Assembly (NCBI RefSeq): GCF_022538055.1
Contig: NZ_JAKZAM010000008.1
Location: 103,707-167,706, forward strand
Reading direction: 5' to 3'
Length of the DNA stretch: 64,000 nt
Source of the DNA: Cognataquiflexum nitidum
GTDB lineage: Bacteria > Bacteroidota > Bacteroidia > Cytophagales > Cyclobacteriaceae
Positions 1-8,441 of this stretch are shown here, piece after piece. The stretch's first letter is position 1. Each line of letters begins with the position of its first letter. The position numbers and the translations under genes are program-made. The notes under the pieces are model-generated. The model had not been told where the DNA came from. It saw nothing but the letters and a program-made list of their open reading frames with translations, and ran no database searches.

Positions 1-405
1 GAAGATGGGCAGACGATCAATATCCGGGGCTATGGAGGGGAGGGAATGAATGGTGGACCATCCGGGGACCTGTATGTCAAGTTTGTGGTCAAGAATGACA
101 CCGGCTTTGTCAGGGAAGGGAATGATTTATATGTCAAAGTCAATGTAGACCTATACACAGCGATCTTGGGAGGGGAAATCACAGTGCCCACGATGGATGG
201 CAAAGTCAAACTCAAACTCAGCCCCGGAACGCAAAACGACACCAAAGTCAGGCTCAAAGGCAAGGGTTTTCCTGTTTACAAGGAAGAAGGAAAATTTGGA
301 GACCTATATGTGACCTACAAGGTAGAAATCCCAAAAAACATTACGGAGCAGGAAAAATCACTTTTCGAACAATTAGCCAAACTCAGAAACCATGGTACCA
401 TCTAA
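1..405 (+). CDS. cbpA: DnaJ/CbpA-type co-chaperone, C-terminal part (5' truncated by window)
   Basis: The reading frame is open from base 1, so the gene starts upstream of the window. The visible 134 residues are the beta-rich C-terminal substrate-binding part of a DnaJ-family Hsp40. They contain GDLYV twice, the segment LGGEITVPTMDGKVKLKL, and then SPGTQNDTKVRLKGKGFP, all typical of DnaJ CTD I/II. Proteins of this type stimulate DnaK ATPase and bind unfolded clients in the cytoplasm. The J domain is not visible, so CbpA versus DnaJ cannot be decided from this piece. The next gene is a CbpM-like modulator overlapping by 14 bases, which favours the CbpA type. Confidence 0.88.
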   Translation, partial: EDGQTINIRGYGGEGMNGGPSGDLYVKFVVKNDTGFVREGNDLYVKVNVDLYTAILGGEITVPTMDGKVKLKLSPGTQNDTKVRLKGKGFPVYKEEGKFGDLYVTYKVEIPKNITEQEKSLFEQLAKLRNHGTI

Positions 406-685
406 CCACATCAGCATCCACACTTTCTGCCAATACCATGGCATAGAATCGAGATTGATTTTCACCTTTCAAGAACTTGGCTTGGTAGAAATCGTCGAAG
501 AGGAAGCCGGGTTTTTTCTGGAAGAGGAGGCCTTTAGCCGGATGGAACAAATCGTGAGGCTGTACAAAGACCTTGACCTCAACCCTGAAGGGGTGGAGGT
601 GGTGATGGGGCTTTTGGGCAAAATAGAGCAACTGCAGGAAGAAAACCTCTCCCTGATCAGAAAATTGAGAAAATGGGAGAAATAG
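392..685 (+). CDS. cbpM: Chaperone modulator CbpM-like (MerR-like HTH) protein
   Basis: This 97-residue protein overlaps the end of the DnaJ/CbpA gene by 14 bases, so the two are probably translationally coupled. The pattern is that of CbpM: a small MerR-like winged helix (IHTFCQYHGIESRLIFTFQELGLVEI), then a helical region (LDLNPEGVEVVMGLLGKIEQLQEE) ending in a short charged coiled coil. In characterised systems CbpM binds the J domain of CbpA and inhibits it. The function here is inferred from family and position. Confidence 0.85.
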   Translation: MVPSNHISIHTFCQYHGIESRLIFTFQELGLVEIVEEEAGFFLEEEAFSRMEQIVRLYKDLDLNPEGVEVVMGLLGKIEQLQEENLSLIRKLRKWEK

Positions 686-735
686 GCACATCCCATTCCA
701 GATATTAAATCATTCCTTTCAGGGAGCTGCCCAAG

Positions 736-1668
736 CTACCTGATTTCTTGCTCCACTTTCAGGATATACTCCGCCCCGGCTTTGTAATCTTCCGCAGTCT
801 GCAGGTGCTCCATCATCAAGGGGACCTCTGGAAATTTTTTCATTTCTGTTAGAAATACCCTGTAATCCATCTGCCCAAGTCCAGGCCTAACTTCATTGAA
901 TTCGGGCATAAAAGTTGGTTCCTTAAGGATCAGGTCCTTGGCATGACAACTCTTGATATTGGGACCAAGTTTTTTGAAACAGTCTTTGATCAGGTCACCG
1001 TTGCGGTAGAACACAGCAGGGCTGACGACCATATTTACCGGGTCAAGGTGGACTGCAAAAGCTTTTCGGTCGATGGCCTTGATCAACCTAAGGTAAGCAT
1101 CTGCTGACTCAGGGAAGACCCAAGGCATGGCTTCCAAAGTGTAAAAAGTATTTTTTGGCTTGACCTCATCGATAATGTTTCTGGTGGTCTCTACGATCAG
1201 GTCAAAGGTATCGTCCGAAAAATTATCGGCGTGGGGCCCCGCCCAGTTCGTCACGTTTTTGGAACCGGCGATGTTGACGCAGCATTTGGCCTCTATTTGA
1301 TCAGCGAGGTCTAGCGAGGCGACACATTTTTCAAAGGCTTCTTTGGCGGTTTTTTTGTCAGGGCTGATGGGATTGGACCAGGCACCCACTTCCGCGATGA
1401 GGATATCTGCCTTGTCGGCTGCTTTTTTGTAGGCTTTGATGTCATCCTTACTGGCATTCAATCCAACAGGGCAATAAGCCGCTCTATAGCCGGCGTTTTT
1501 CACAGCTGCCACCCAACTTTCGGGGGAGTCAAATTTTTCGAAGATCGGCCCACCAAGCCGTAGTTTACTTTTGGCTTTGAGATCGGATCCTATAGAGGGA
1601 AAAGAAGCCAATAATCCCGATCCCAGCAGGGTCAGGGAAGTAACTTTGGAAAATTTGCGTCTGTCCAT
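736..1668 (-). CDS. Exported sugar phosphate isomerase/epimerase-like TIM barrel protein
   Basis: This 310-residue protein starts with a twin-arginine-like signal (MDRRKFSK, then a hydrophobic stretch to about residue 27), so export is likely. The mature part resembles the xylose isomerase-like TIM barrel (AP endonuclease 2 superfamily). Candidate metal ligands are the Glu in TLEAMPW, His in AVHLDPVNM, His in SCHAKD and Glu in LMMEHL. Family members isomerise or epimerise sugars and keto-sugars. The substrate cannot be read from sequence. It stands alone, convergent with cbpM and divergent from the DUF481 gene. Confidence 0.82.
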   Translation of the reverse strand: MDRRKFSKVTSLTLLGSGLLASFPSIGSDLKAKSKLRLGGPIFEKFDSPESWVAAVKNAGYRAAYCPVGLNASKDDIKAYKKAADKADILIAEVGAWSNPISPDKKTAKEAFEKCVASLDLADQIEAKCCVNIAGSKNVTNWAGPHADNFSDDTFDLIVETTRNIIDEVKPKNTFYTLEAMPWVFPESADAYLRLIKAIDRKAFAVHLDPVNMVVSPAVFYRNGDLIKDCFKKLGPNIKSCHAKDLILKEPTFMPEFNEVRPGLGQMDYRVFLTEMKKFPEVPLMMEHLQTAEDYKAGAEYILKVEQEIR

Positions 1669-1788
1669 AGTATTGGGTTTTAATTCACTTCAAAGCGTGA
1701 TTTAATCTTACGGAAAATTCCTTTCCAATTTTCCGTAATTTAATTTTAAATCAACTTTCTTTGGATGAATTAATTTTGAATTAAAATC

Positions 1789-2826
1789 ATGAATTGGAGG
1801 ATTTTTCTCGTTTTTATTGGTTTTTCCCTATTTACAGTCACTTTCAATGCCTTTGCACAAGAAAAAGATACACTTTTTCTCAGAAATGGGCAGATCATGA
1901 TCGGGAAACTAAACAGTATCAGTCTCGGCATCATTCAATTTGATGACATAGACCTTTCAGTCCAAAACGTAAAGTACCACAAAATCAAAACCATCAAGGC
2001 GAGCATGGCCACTTATAGGATCCAGACCATAGATCAATCCGTGTATTATGGTGTCTTGAAACCTTCCAAGAATTATGGTGAGGTGATAGTAGATGATGGG
2101 GTGGTATCAAAGCCTTATCCCATCGTCAATATTTTCAACTTGGTTTCTTTGGAGAAAAAATTTATCAAAAAAATCAAGGGAACTGTGGTCCTCGGTTATT
2201 CCTATACCAAATCAAGTGATATCGGCAGGACCAATTTTGATTGGAATTTGAATTTTACAGAGCAAAAATACCAAGTAGAATTTGTGGGTTCTTTTATTTT
2301 TACCAATAACCAAGGAGTAAAGACCCGAGACCGTGAATCCGTGGGATTTGGCGGTTATTACAATCTGAATTCAGTACTTGTGGCAGGATTGGGGTTGAAT
2401 TACCAGAGGAATATAGAGTTGGGATTGGCAAGCCGTATCCAACAAGTAGTGGGACTTGGACGCAGGTTTTTATTCAAAAGCAACCTTCAGGGGACTTTGA
2501 TCTCAGGAGCTGTAATCAATAGGGAAAGAAGCTTGGAAGGAAGTTCATCGGGCAATCTTTACGAAATCCCTGCCCAATTCAAGCTGGATTATTTCCATTA
2601 TGCAGCCCCAAATCTATCATTTACTGTTTTTCCAAAATTTTTCTTGGGATTGAACCAAAACGGAAGAAAAAGATTTGATGGAGATGCAAGGGTCAACTGG
2701 GAAGTGATCAATAACTTGGATTTGGGGCTTCAGTTTTATGCCAGTTATGACAATCAGGCATTGGCAGGAAGCACTACCAATTTTGACTACGGTATCGTTT
2801 TTAATGTGGGGTATAAGTTTAAGTAA
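1789..2826 (+). CDS. DUF481 family outer-membrane protein
   Basis: This 345-residue protein has a Sec signal peptide (about residues 1-24, ending FNAFAQ). A short N-terminal region, KDTLFLRNGQIMIGKLNSI, resembles the small beta domain found before DUF481. The rest alternates aromatic and polar residues in beta strands and ends with NVGYKFK, a typical outer-membrane barrel terminus. DUF481 proteins are salt-induced or uncharacterised outer-membrane proteins, and no function can be assigned. It is monocistronic, divergent from the epimerase-like gene. Confidence 0.8.
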   Translation: MNWRIFLVFIGFSLFTVTFNAFAQEKDTLFLRNGQIMIGKLNSISLGIIQFDDIDLSVQNVKYHKIKTIKASMATYRIQTIDQSVYYGVLKPSKNYGEVIVDDGVVSKPYPIVNIFNLVSLEKKFIKKIKGTVVLGYSYTKSSDIGRTNFDWNLNFTEQKYQVEFVGSFIFTNNQGVKTRDRESVGFGGYYNLNSVLVAGLGLNYQRNIELGLASRIQQVVGLGRRFLFKSNLQGTLISGAVINRERSLEGSSSGNLYEIPAQFKLDYFHYAAPNLSFTVFPKFFLGLNQNGRKRFDGDARVNWEVINNLDLGLQFYASYDNQALAGSTTNFDYGIVFNVGYKFK

Positions 2827-3107
2827 AAAATTTGCCCGGGTTTTTACTTTTTCTTTGCGACTCTGCGTGAGTCTTTTTTCCTTTTACATCAAAGGAAAAG
2901 AAGATATCGCAAAGAGTGCGGAGGAAAAAAAATTACCACGGAGGACGCTGAGGGCACAGAGAGAAAATGAGAAATTATTAATAACCCCAAAGGGGTCAAA
3001 TCATTAATTACCCCGGGTTGCTCCCGATCGCTATCGTGGACAGGCGATAGAATGGGGTGTGATGTCAAACCAACCCTGCAAGGGGTTGAATTCTTTAAGA
3101 AAAAATT
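2827..3107. other. Repeat-rich spacer
   Basis: No gene is convincing here. The stretch holds a degenerate element reading like CCACGGAGGACGCTGAGGG (2936-2954). It also has two GC-rich hairpins, ACCCC-AAA-GGGGT near 2982 and AACCCTGCAAGGGGTT near 3073, and between them a CTATCG/CGATAG inverted repeat around 3032-3049. These look like parts of dispersed Bacteroidota intergenic repeats. A relative of the first element lies inverted at 43951-43980. Confidence 0.5.
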
Positions 3108-3566
3108 TTACTTCAGCATATACCAAAACATGGCCTTCGCAAGATTTGACATCGAAATAGGATTATTGATCCAATTTGAAATTGTAGTTCTCGCTATTCC
3201 TGTTTCTTCTACGATTTGTTCGATAGTTATCCCTTTGGCTTTCATTTGATCTTTTATCCATCCGGGGGGGATTTTTATTCCTTTTGCCTCAGTATAAGCA
3301 GACTCACCTACATGTATCCGCTTTTCAGGAACATAAAATTCAAATAAGGATTTTGCAATGGTCAAAAGTTCTCTTTGGCTTTCCATTATTATGGAATTGC
3401 CTTGACCTTGGGAGACCTTGACTGCAATTATATCGCCGGCAACATCGAGGATTTCAAAATTGATATAGCTTCTTTCTTCAAAAAATTCAGCATGCTTTTC
3501 AAGTTTTTCAAGTTTGGCCGGTGTCAAAAACCTTTTGATCAGTTGAATTTTTTTTATAGTGCTCAT
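3108..3566 (-). CDS. Orphan helix-turn-helix protein (antitoxin-like)
   Basis: This protein of about 152 residues (start chosen at MSTIKK; a start two codons upstream is possible) has a basic N-terminal helix (KKIQLIKRFLTPAKLEKLEK). The middle is a small beta-rich domain (residues about 35-100). The C-terminal helix-turn-helix includes GITIEQIVEETGIARTTISNWI. A C-terminal XRE-like HTH behind a small domain is seen in some antitoxins and phage-type regulators. No toxin gene is adjacent: both flanks are repeat DNA. I do not recognise the family. DNA binding is inferred from the HTH only. Confidence 0.6.
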   Translation of the reverse strand: MSTIKKIQLIKRFLTPAKLEKLEKHAEFFEERSYINFEILDVAGDIIAVKVSQGQGNSIIMESQRELLTIAKSLFEFYVPEKRIHVGESAYTEAKGIKIPPGWIKDQMKAKGITIEQIVEETGIARTTISNWINNPISMSNLAKAMFWYMLK

Positions 3567-3572
3567 GTGCAT

Positions 3573-4165
3573 TTATTGTTTATGTGTTTAAATTTCCCTG
3601 TTTTTGGCGGAAACTGAAATTCTATATTTTGCTTTGCTCTGCCAAAAAACCGGAATCGTCTTGGTATTCGTTATCCCCGAGTTGCGTTCCTCACTCGGGG
3701 TTATTTATATTTGATTCCCTTGGGATCATTCGCCGGTATCAAGGTTTGTGTCATAATCATTTTTCATTCTGAATTATTCATTCTTTTCGGCTAAAGCCTA
3801 AATGCCCCTTTTCATTTTTTTATCCACCAGCTAAAGCAGGTGGCAATTGAACCTGATCTCACACCAACATTATATTTCATTGATCATTTCTCATTCAGAA
3901 TTATTCATTTTTTCTCTCTTTCCGCCAATGTTTGTGTCTCCACAAACATTCTTCATTCTGAATTATTTATTCTTCATTTTCCCTTACTCCGCCATTGATT
4001 GTGTCATCACAAACCTGATCCTTTTTAATTCATAAAGTGGAGGTATTGTTGTAAAGTCATGCTCCTAAGATAAAAGGTATAATCCTTTTAGCATAAATTT
4101 TTTTTACTGCAAAGGGAACCATAAATTTCCCATATCAATTTTTACACTTATAAATACGTTTAGCA
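3573..4165. other. 593-bp intergenic region with dispersed repeats
   Basis: No credible ORF. It holds a hairpin element with arms 3601-3611 and 3638-3648 that recurs at 12446-12493. It also has three copies of a TCATTCTGAATTATTCATT-like motif (about 3768-3783, 3890-3910, 3950-3973) and a TGTTTGTG/CACAAACA hairpin near 3928-3949. The last 100 bases are AT-rich and probably carry the promoter of the LOG-family gene. Confidence 0.5.
3601..3648. repeat. Hairpin repeat copy 1 (family A)
   Basis: Arms TTTTTGGCGGA (3601-3611) and TCTGCCAAAAA (3638-3648) pair with a 26-base loop and are followed by CCGGAATC and then a CCCCGAG/CTCGGGG stem. The copy at 12446-12493 keeps the pairing with a changed base pair. 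Confidence 0.55.
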
Positions 4166-4921
4166 ATGATTAAAGAAAATTTTACAGGGTTTACGCCCTT
4201 AGTCAATCCCGAAGAGGAGGATTTTTATGCAGGTCCACAGACTAGGTGGCAAGATTTTAAATTTGTCATTAAAGTAATGATGGAATTTATCAGGGGATTT
4301 CGGATGCTGCACTTTGTGGGGCCCTGTGTCACTGTTTTTGGGTCGGCAAGATTTGAAGAAGATGACAAATTCTACAAGCTCGCAGTCAGGGTGGGGGAAA
4401 GCGTTAGCAAATTGGGATTTACCGTCATGACAGGTGGCGGCCCGGGCATCATGGAAGCAGCAAACCGTGGTGCCAAAAATATCGGTGGCAAATCCATAGG
4501 CTGCAACATCATCCTTCCCTTTGAGCAAAAACCGAATCCTTACCTGGACAAATGGATGGATTTCAATTTCTTTTTTGTGAGAAAAGTGCTGCTTTCCAAA
4601 TATAGCTTTGCGTTTGTGGTCATGCCGGGAGGATTTGGGACTTTGGATGAATTCTTTGAAGCTTTGACCTTGATCCAGACCAAAGTCATGCGTAGGTTTC
4701 CGGTTGTGTTGATGTGCAGGGATTTTCACCATGACCTGTATGCGTACATACAGCACCTGGCCGAGTATGGCACGATCAATAAGGAAGATTTGGAATTATT
4801 TTTACTTACTGATTCTGTGGAGGAGATGGAGGAACATATTCGCAAATACGCCATCGAAGGTTTTGGACTCAAGAAAAGAACTGTCCTAAAGCCTGCTGCT
4901 ATTCTAGGAGAGAAAAGGTGA
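4166..4921 (+). CDS. LOG-family protein (TIGR00730-type Rossmann fold nucleotide hydrolase)
   Basis: This 251-residue cytoplasmic protein contains the two family signatures: GGGPGIMEAANRGA at about 90-103 and PGGFGTLDEFFEA at about 154-166. LOG proteins cleave nucleoside 5'-monophosphates to free base and ribose phosphate (cytokinin-activating in plants). Bacterial relatives act on AMP or related nucleotides. An N-terminal extension of about 45 residues precedes the Rossmann core, as in the longer bacterial members. Standalone gene. Confidence 0.87.
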   Translation: MIKENFTGFTPLVNPEEEDFYAGPQTRWQDFKFVIKVMMEFIRGFRMLHFVGPCVTVFGSARFEEDDKFYKLAVRVGESVSKLGFTVMTGGGPGIMEAANRGAKNIGGKSIGCNIILPFEQKPNPYLDKWMDFNFFFVRKVLLSKYSFAFVVMPGGFGTLDEFFEALTLIQTKVMRRFPVVLMCRDFHHDLYAYIQHLAEYGTINKEDLELFLLTDSVEEMEEHIRKYAIEGFGLKKRTVLKPAAILGEKR

Positions 4922-5063
4922 TTTGGTCACAGAAAATATTTCCCTGCCTTTTGTTAACCAAATCCTTTCAAAACTTGCCCAAGTGGTTTTTCAGAATTCC
5001 GATTGCTCCAAAAATTAGATTTTTATAGCTAATTTTTGCATTCCAAATAAACCTGTTAAATCA

Positions 5064-6995
5064 ATGACCTTCAAAATAAACCCGAAAGCTATTTTTTGGG
5101 GACTGTCAGTCCCTTTGGTATTTGTCATGATTCGATGCACTTCCTCTGCTTCTGATTGGGATAAGAAGAATAGGGAACTCATTCAACAGTATGGTTTGAC
5201 AGAGAGAAATCTAGACCTGCCTGAGACAGGAGTGGCTCCAAATCTTGAAAATGGCAAGCCAATGAAAATGGAGAGTTTCGAATCCGTTGAACTCTATCCC
5301 GGTATAATGGCAAAGGTTTTTTGGGGAAGTGGTGCGATGGGAAGTATTGTGGAGATTCAACCCAACGCTACCATTCCTGAGGAAATCCTGCCTGCCGACA
5401 GGATCATGTTGGTCATGGAAGGCGAAGTCATGCAACTCATCAATGGCGCTCTAACTGAGATGATTTTTATCAAAAGACAAGCTCCTGATGGGGTAAATGG
5501 AGGAACGCCAAGAGCGGATATTGTCTATTTGGAAAAAGGCAGTAAAAATGCCCTGACAGCAGGACCAAATGGTGCCAAATTGCTCGAAGTTTACAGTCCA
5601 TTCCGTATTGATTATCTTCAAAAAGCCGGTGCAAAAGACCTTCCTGCAGAATTCGCAGACATAGAATCCCCTCAATCTCCCAACCTGAGTCCAAATAAAG
5701 TGTATGACCTCTATGACATACAGCTTACTGAATTGGCACCTGGGGCATTTTCAAGATTGATTTCCGGCAAAAACATGTTGCTGAGTTTTGTATCCATGGA
5801 TCCTGATTCGGTATTTGCACAACATATCCATCCCGAAGAGCAGATGATGATGGTACTTAGGGGGTCTGTGAATCAAATTTTGATGGATGAAAAGAAGCAG
5901 ATGGGAATCAATGAGATCGTCCGAATCCCGGGAAATATGGTGCATGGATCTGAAATCGGTGAACTAGGCGCTGATGTGATGGATGTTTTTTGGCCTTCCC
6001 GAGCTGATTATCTAACCAAAGAAAAAGAAAAAATTGCTGCATTCCATGCCATTATTCCTGAAGATGCAAAGTTGGAATTGCTTATCGATGGAAAGAAAAC
6101 CCAACCTGAACTGTTTTTTACTGAAGGACCAAAATGGATGAATGGCAAAGTCTATTTCTCCAATATGTTTTTTGACAAGGATTTCAATGCAGATCCTAAA
6201 AGGAGTTCGACAGTAGAAATGGATCCTGATGGAACTTACCGCAACATCACAGCAGGAAAGATGCAGACCAATGGACTTTATCCTTACAAAAACGGAAACC
6301 TGATCGTCTGCGACATGATGGGACATCAGGTTGTCGAAATGACCACAAAAGGGCAGGTGGTCAGGGTTCTTGCAGACAAATTTGATGGAAAACCAATCGA
6401 TGGACCCAATGATGTCATCACAGATTCCAAAGGAGGTTTTTACTTTACTGACCCACAATTCACCATGGAACCTGAGAAATTCCAACCCGGTCGTGCAGTT
6501 TATTATGTGTCACCTGAAGGTGATATCTCAAGGATTACAGAACCCAATGAATTTGCCATGCCCAATGGGATATTGTTAAGTCCTGATGAAAAAACACTAT
6601 ATATCAACAACTGCTACGACAAAGAATCGTGGTTTCCGGTCCAAAGTGAAAAAGATAATTTCATCTGGGCTTATGATGTCAATGACGACGGTTCGGTCAG
6701 TAATGGACGGAAATTCGCAAAGGTATTGCTCAATGGAGATGTATTGGACAGGAAGGGAAGATCTTCAGGTGCAGATGGGATGGCTATCGACAAAGAAGGG
6801 AATGTCTATGTCGCCACTTACAATGGGGTGCAGATTTTTAACAACCAAGGCACCTATGTCGGTATGATCAATTTGCCATCTTTTCCGGTCAGTCTTTGCT
6901 TTGGAGGGAATGATATGAAGACACTGTTTATAGTAAGCTTCAGTAAAGTCTACAAGATCAAGACTAACAAGGAGGGGTATGTGAATTATCTGTAA
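5064..6995 (+). CDS. Cupin-SMP-30/gluconolactonase fusion lipoprotein
   Basis: This 643-residue protein has a hydrophobic N-terminus ending in IRCTSS, which suggests a lipoprotein. Two cupin domains occupy about 55-180 and 205-320; the second has FAQHIHPEEQMMMVLRG and GNMVHGSE, with plausible metal-binding His and Glu. From about 345 it is an SMP-30/gluconolactonase/LRE-like beta-propeller (FTEGPKWMNGKVYFSN, GPNDVITDSKGGFYFTDPQF, ADGMAIDKEGNVYVATYNGVQIF). Such propellers hydrolyse sugar lactones using a divalent metal. Its neighbours on the other strand are an RraA-like protein, another cupin protein and a PQQ dehydrogenase, all with export signals. The last 65 bases lie inside a 222-bp tandem duplication. 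Confidence 0.86.
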   Translation: MTFKINPKAIFWGLSVPLVFVMIRCTSSASDWDKKNRELIQQYGLTERNLDLPETGVAPNLENGKPMKMESFESVELYPGIMAKVFWGSGAMGSIVEIQPNATIPEEILPADRIMLVMEGEVMQLINGALTEMIFIKRQAPDGVNGGTPRADIVYLEKGSKNALTAGPNGAKLLEVYSPFRIDYLQKAGAKDLPAEFADIESPQSPNLSPNKVYDLYDIQLTELAPGAFSRLISGKNMLLSFVSMDPDSVFAQHIHPEEQMMMVLRGSVNQILMDEKKQMGINEIVRIPGNMVHGSEIGELGADVMDVFWPSRADYLTKEKEKIAAFHAIIPEDAKLELLIDGKKTQPELFFTEGPKWMNGKVYFSNMFFDKDFNADPKRSSTVEMDPDGTYRNITAGKMQTNGLYPYKNGNLIVCDMMGHQVVEMTTKGQVVRVLADKFDGKPIDGPNDVITDSKGGFYFTDPQFTMEPEKFQPGRAVYYVSPEGDISRITEPNEFAMPNGILLSPDEKTLYINNCYDKESWFPVQSEKDNFIWAYDVNDDGSVSNGRKFAKVLLNGDVLDRKGRSSGADGMAIDKEGNVYVATYNGVQIFNNQGTYVGMINLPSFPVSLCFGGNDMKTLFIVSFSKVYKIKTNKEGYVNYL

Positions 6996-7152
6996 TTGGT
7001 AATCGGATGTTTATTTGTGTTGAATAGATATTAATTGATACTGGATATTTATGGATATTAACCACAGCCGAAACGCTTATTTCTGAATCAATATCTACTA
7101 ATATCAATTAATATCATTTTAAATATCCATCAATATCATTTTAAATATCCAC
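6931..7152. repeat. 222-bp tandem duplication, copy 1
   Basis: This unit spans the last 65 bases of the cupin/SMP-30 gene and 157 bases of spacer. It is repeated head-to-tail at 7153-7374 with two base differences (in the AATCGGATG and ATTTGTGTT segments). The spacer part itself contains several AATATCATTTTAAATATCCA units. Confidence 0.95.
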
Positions 7153-7374
7153 TAGTAAGCTTCAGTAAAGTCTACAAGATCAAGACTAACAAGGAGGGGT
7201 ATGTGAATTATCTGTAATTGGTAATCTGATGTTTATTTATGTTGAATAGATATTAATTGATACTGGATATTTATGGATATTAACCACAGCCGAAACGCTT
7301 ATTTCTGAATCAATATCTACTAATATCAATTAATATCATTTTAAATATCCATCAATATCATTTTAAATATCCAC
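7153..7374. repeat. 222-bp tandem duplication, copy 2
   Basis: Second head-to-tail copy, 220 of 222 bases identical by eye. It includes a non-translated duplicate of the final codons and stop of the cupin/SMP-30 gene. Together the copies fill the 405-base convergent spacer 6996-7400, in which I see no gene. Confidence 0.95.
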
Positions 7375-7400
7375 CAATATCATTTCCAATATCTTTTAAA

Positions 7401-8321
7401 TCACCAAGTCCTCTTACTCATCATCTGATCCAATTCTGCTGCAGTCATGGTTCCCAATTCAGGATGCTTTTTGAGCCAAGTCAGGAACGCACCTTTGATT
7501 TCAGGAGTCCATTGGCTGTCGATTTCTCCAGTGCTATAAATGCCTTCCCGCACCATCTCGAATCCGAACTGGTCTTTGCGGATAACAAATTCAGCAGTGC
7601 TGACCACCTGCTCCGCCATGTGAGCCGGAATAAAAAGGACTCCCTCTATTGTAGCGATTACCAAGTCACCTGGAAGTACAATTGCATTTCCGATTCGGAT
7701 TGGAGTATTGAGTCCCATCAGAACCATCTCCTCAGTAAATGATGGATGAAAATCCCGAACAAACGCATTGAATCCTTTGATATTCCGGATTTCCTGAAGG
7801 TCTCTCGCAGCCCCATCAAATACAACTCCGTTTCCTGATTTGCTCAAAATAGAATTGGCCAAAGTAGCGCCCATGATACCTCCTCCGGAAATTTTGCCGA
7901 AGGCGTCTGCTACATACAGGTCACCTTGGGTAAGAATATCGATTGGCCAAGCGTTGGTATTTCCTTTTCGGCCTTGGGAAGCTCCCCGGGCTTTGATGTT
8001 TTTTTCTACATCCGGACGACTTGGCATATACATGGCCGTCACTGCCCTTCCGGTCATCATGGTATCGTTGACAGTTTTCCAACCTCCTTCATATTGGTTG
8101 AGATAGCCTTCGTTTTTCAGAACAGTCCATGCATCATCGACCATGATGTGTTTTGCCCTCTCCAAAAGCTCATCGGAGATCTTTGGCCGACCATCAGCAA
8201 ACCGTTCCCCTTTCCATTCTGAAGTTAGGAATATGATTTCTTCTTTAGAGATAGTTTGTGCCGAAACGGGTTTTGTCAACGAGACAATTACCATTAAAAA
8301 AAGTAATAAATAGAATTTCAT
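7401..8321 (-). CDS. RraA-like protein with signal peptide
   Basis: This 306-residue protein has a clear Sec signal (residues 1-21, ending PVSAQ), then an RraA/HMG aldolase-type domain. The RraA pattern is visible in ADAFGKISGGGIMGATLANS and, downstream, GVVFDGAARDLQEI, where the G...R-D motif of metal-dependent RraA-like aldolases lies. This is followed by VLPGDLVIATIEGVLFIPA. RraA-family enzymes act on 4-hydroxy-4-methyl-2-oxoglutarate or related keto-acids, or bind RNase E. Classical members are cytoplasmic and about 160-220 residues, so an exported, longer version is unusual. It lies 120 bases downstream of the cupin gene on the same strand. Confidence 0.84.
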   Translation of the reverse strand: MKFYLLLFLMVIVSLTKPVSAQTISKEEIIFLTSEWKGERFADGRPKISDELLERAKHIMVDDAWTVLKNEGYLNQYEGGWKTVNDTMMTGRAVTAMYMPSRPDVEKNIKARGASQGRKGNTNAWPIDILTQGDLYVADAFGKISGGGIMGATLANSILSKSGNGVVFDGAARDLQEIRNIKGFNAFVRDFHPSFTEEMVLMGLNTPIRIGNAIVLPGDLVIATIEGVLFIPAHMAEQVVSTAEFVIRKDQFGFEMVREGIYSTGEIDSQWTPEIKGAFLTWLKKHPELGTMTAAELDQMMSKRTW

Positions 8322-8403
8322 AATTAACTTGGTTTATGTTTTACGTTTTTACCTTAGGTTGAAAGTAAAATGTTAATTCAATTAAATTCTCAACTGTAGC
8401 TTG

Positions 8404-8430
8404 AAATGTCCGGTACATCGGTCTTCCGTC
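8404..8430 (+). repeat. Dispersed TGTCCGGTACATC-type motif, copy 1
   Basis: AAATGTCCGGTACATC followed by GGTCTTCCGTC. Close relatives lie at 9790-9832, 51639-51670, 57091-57124 (inverted) and 58848-58902. All are intergenic or at a gene 3' end. Confidence 0.6.
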
Positions 8431-8441
8431 ATACAAGTTTC

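Noticed and set aside
6931..7374. Insertion sequence at the 222-bp duplication
   Set aside because: No transposase frame, no inverted termini; it is a plain tandem copy of the local sequence.
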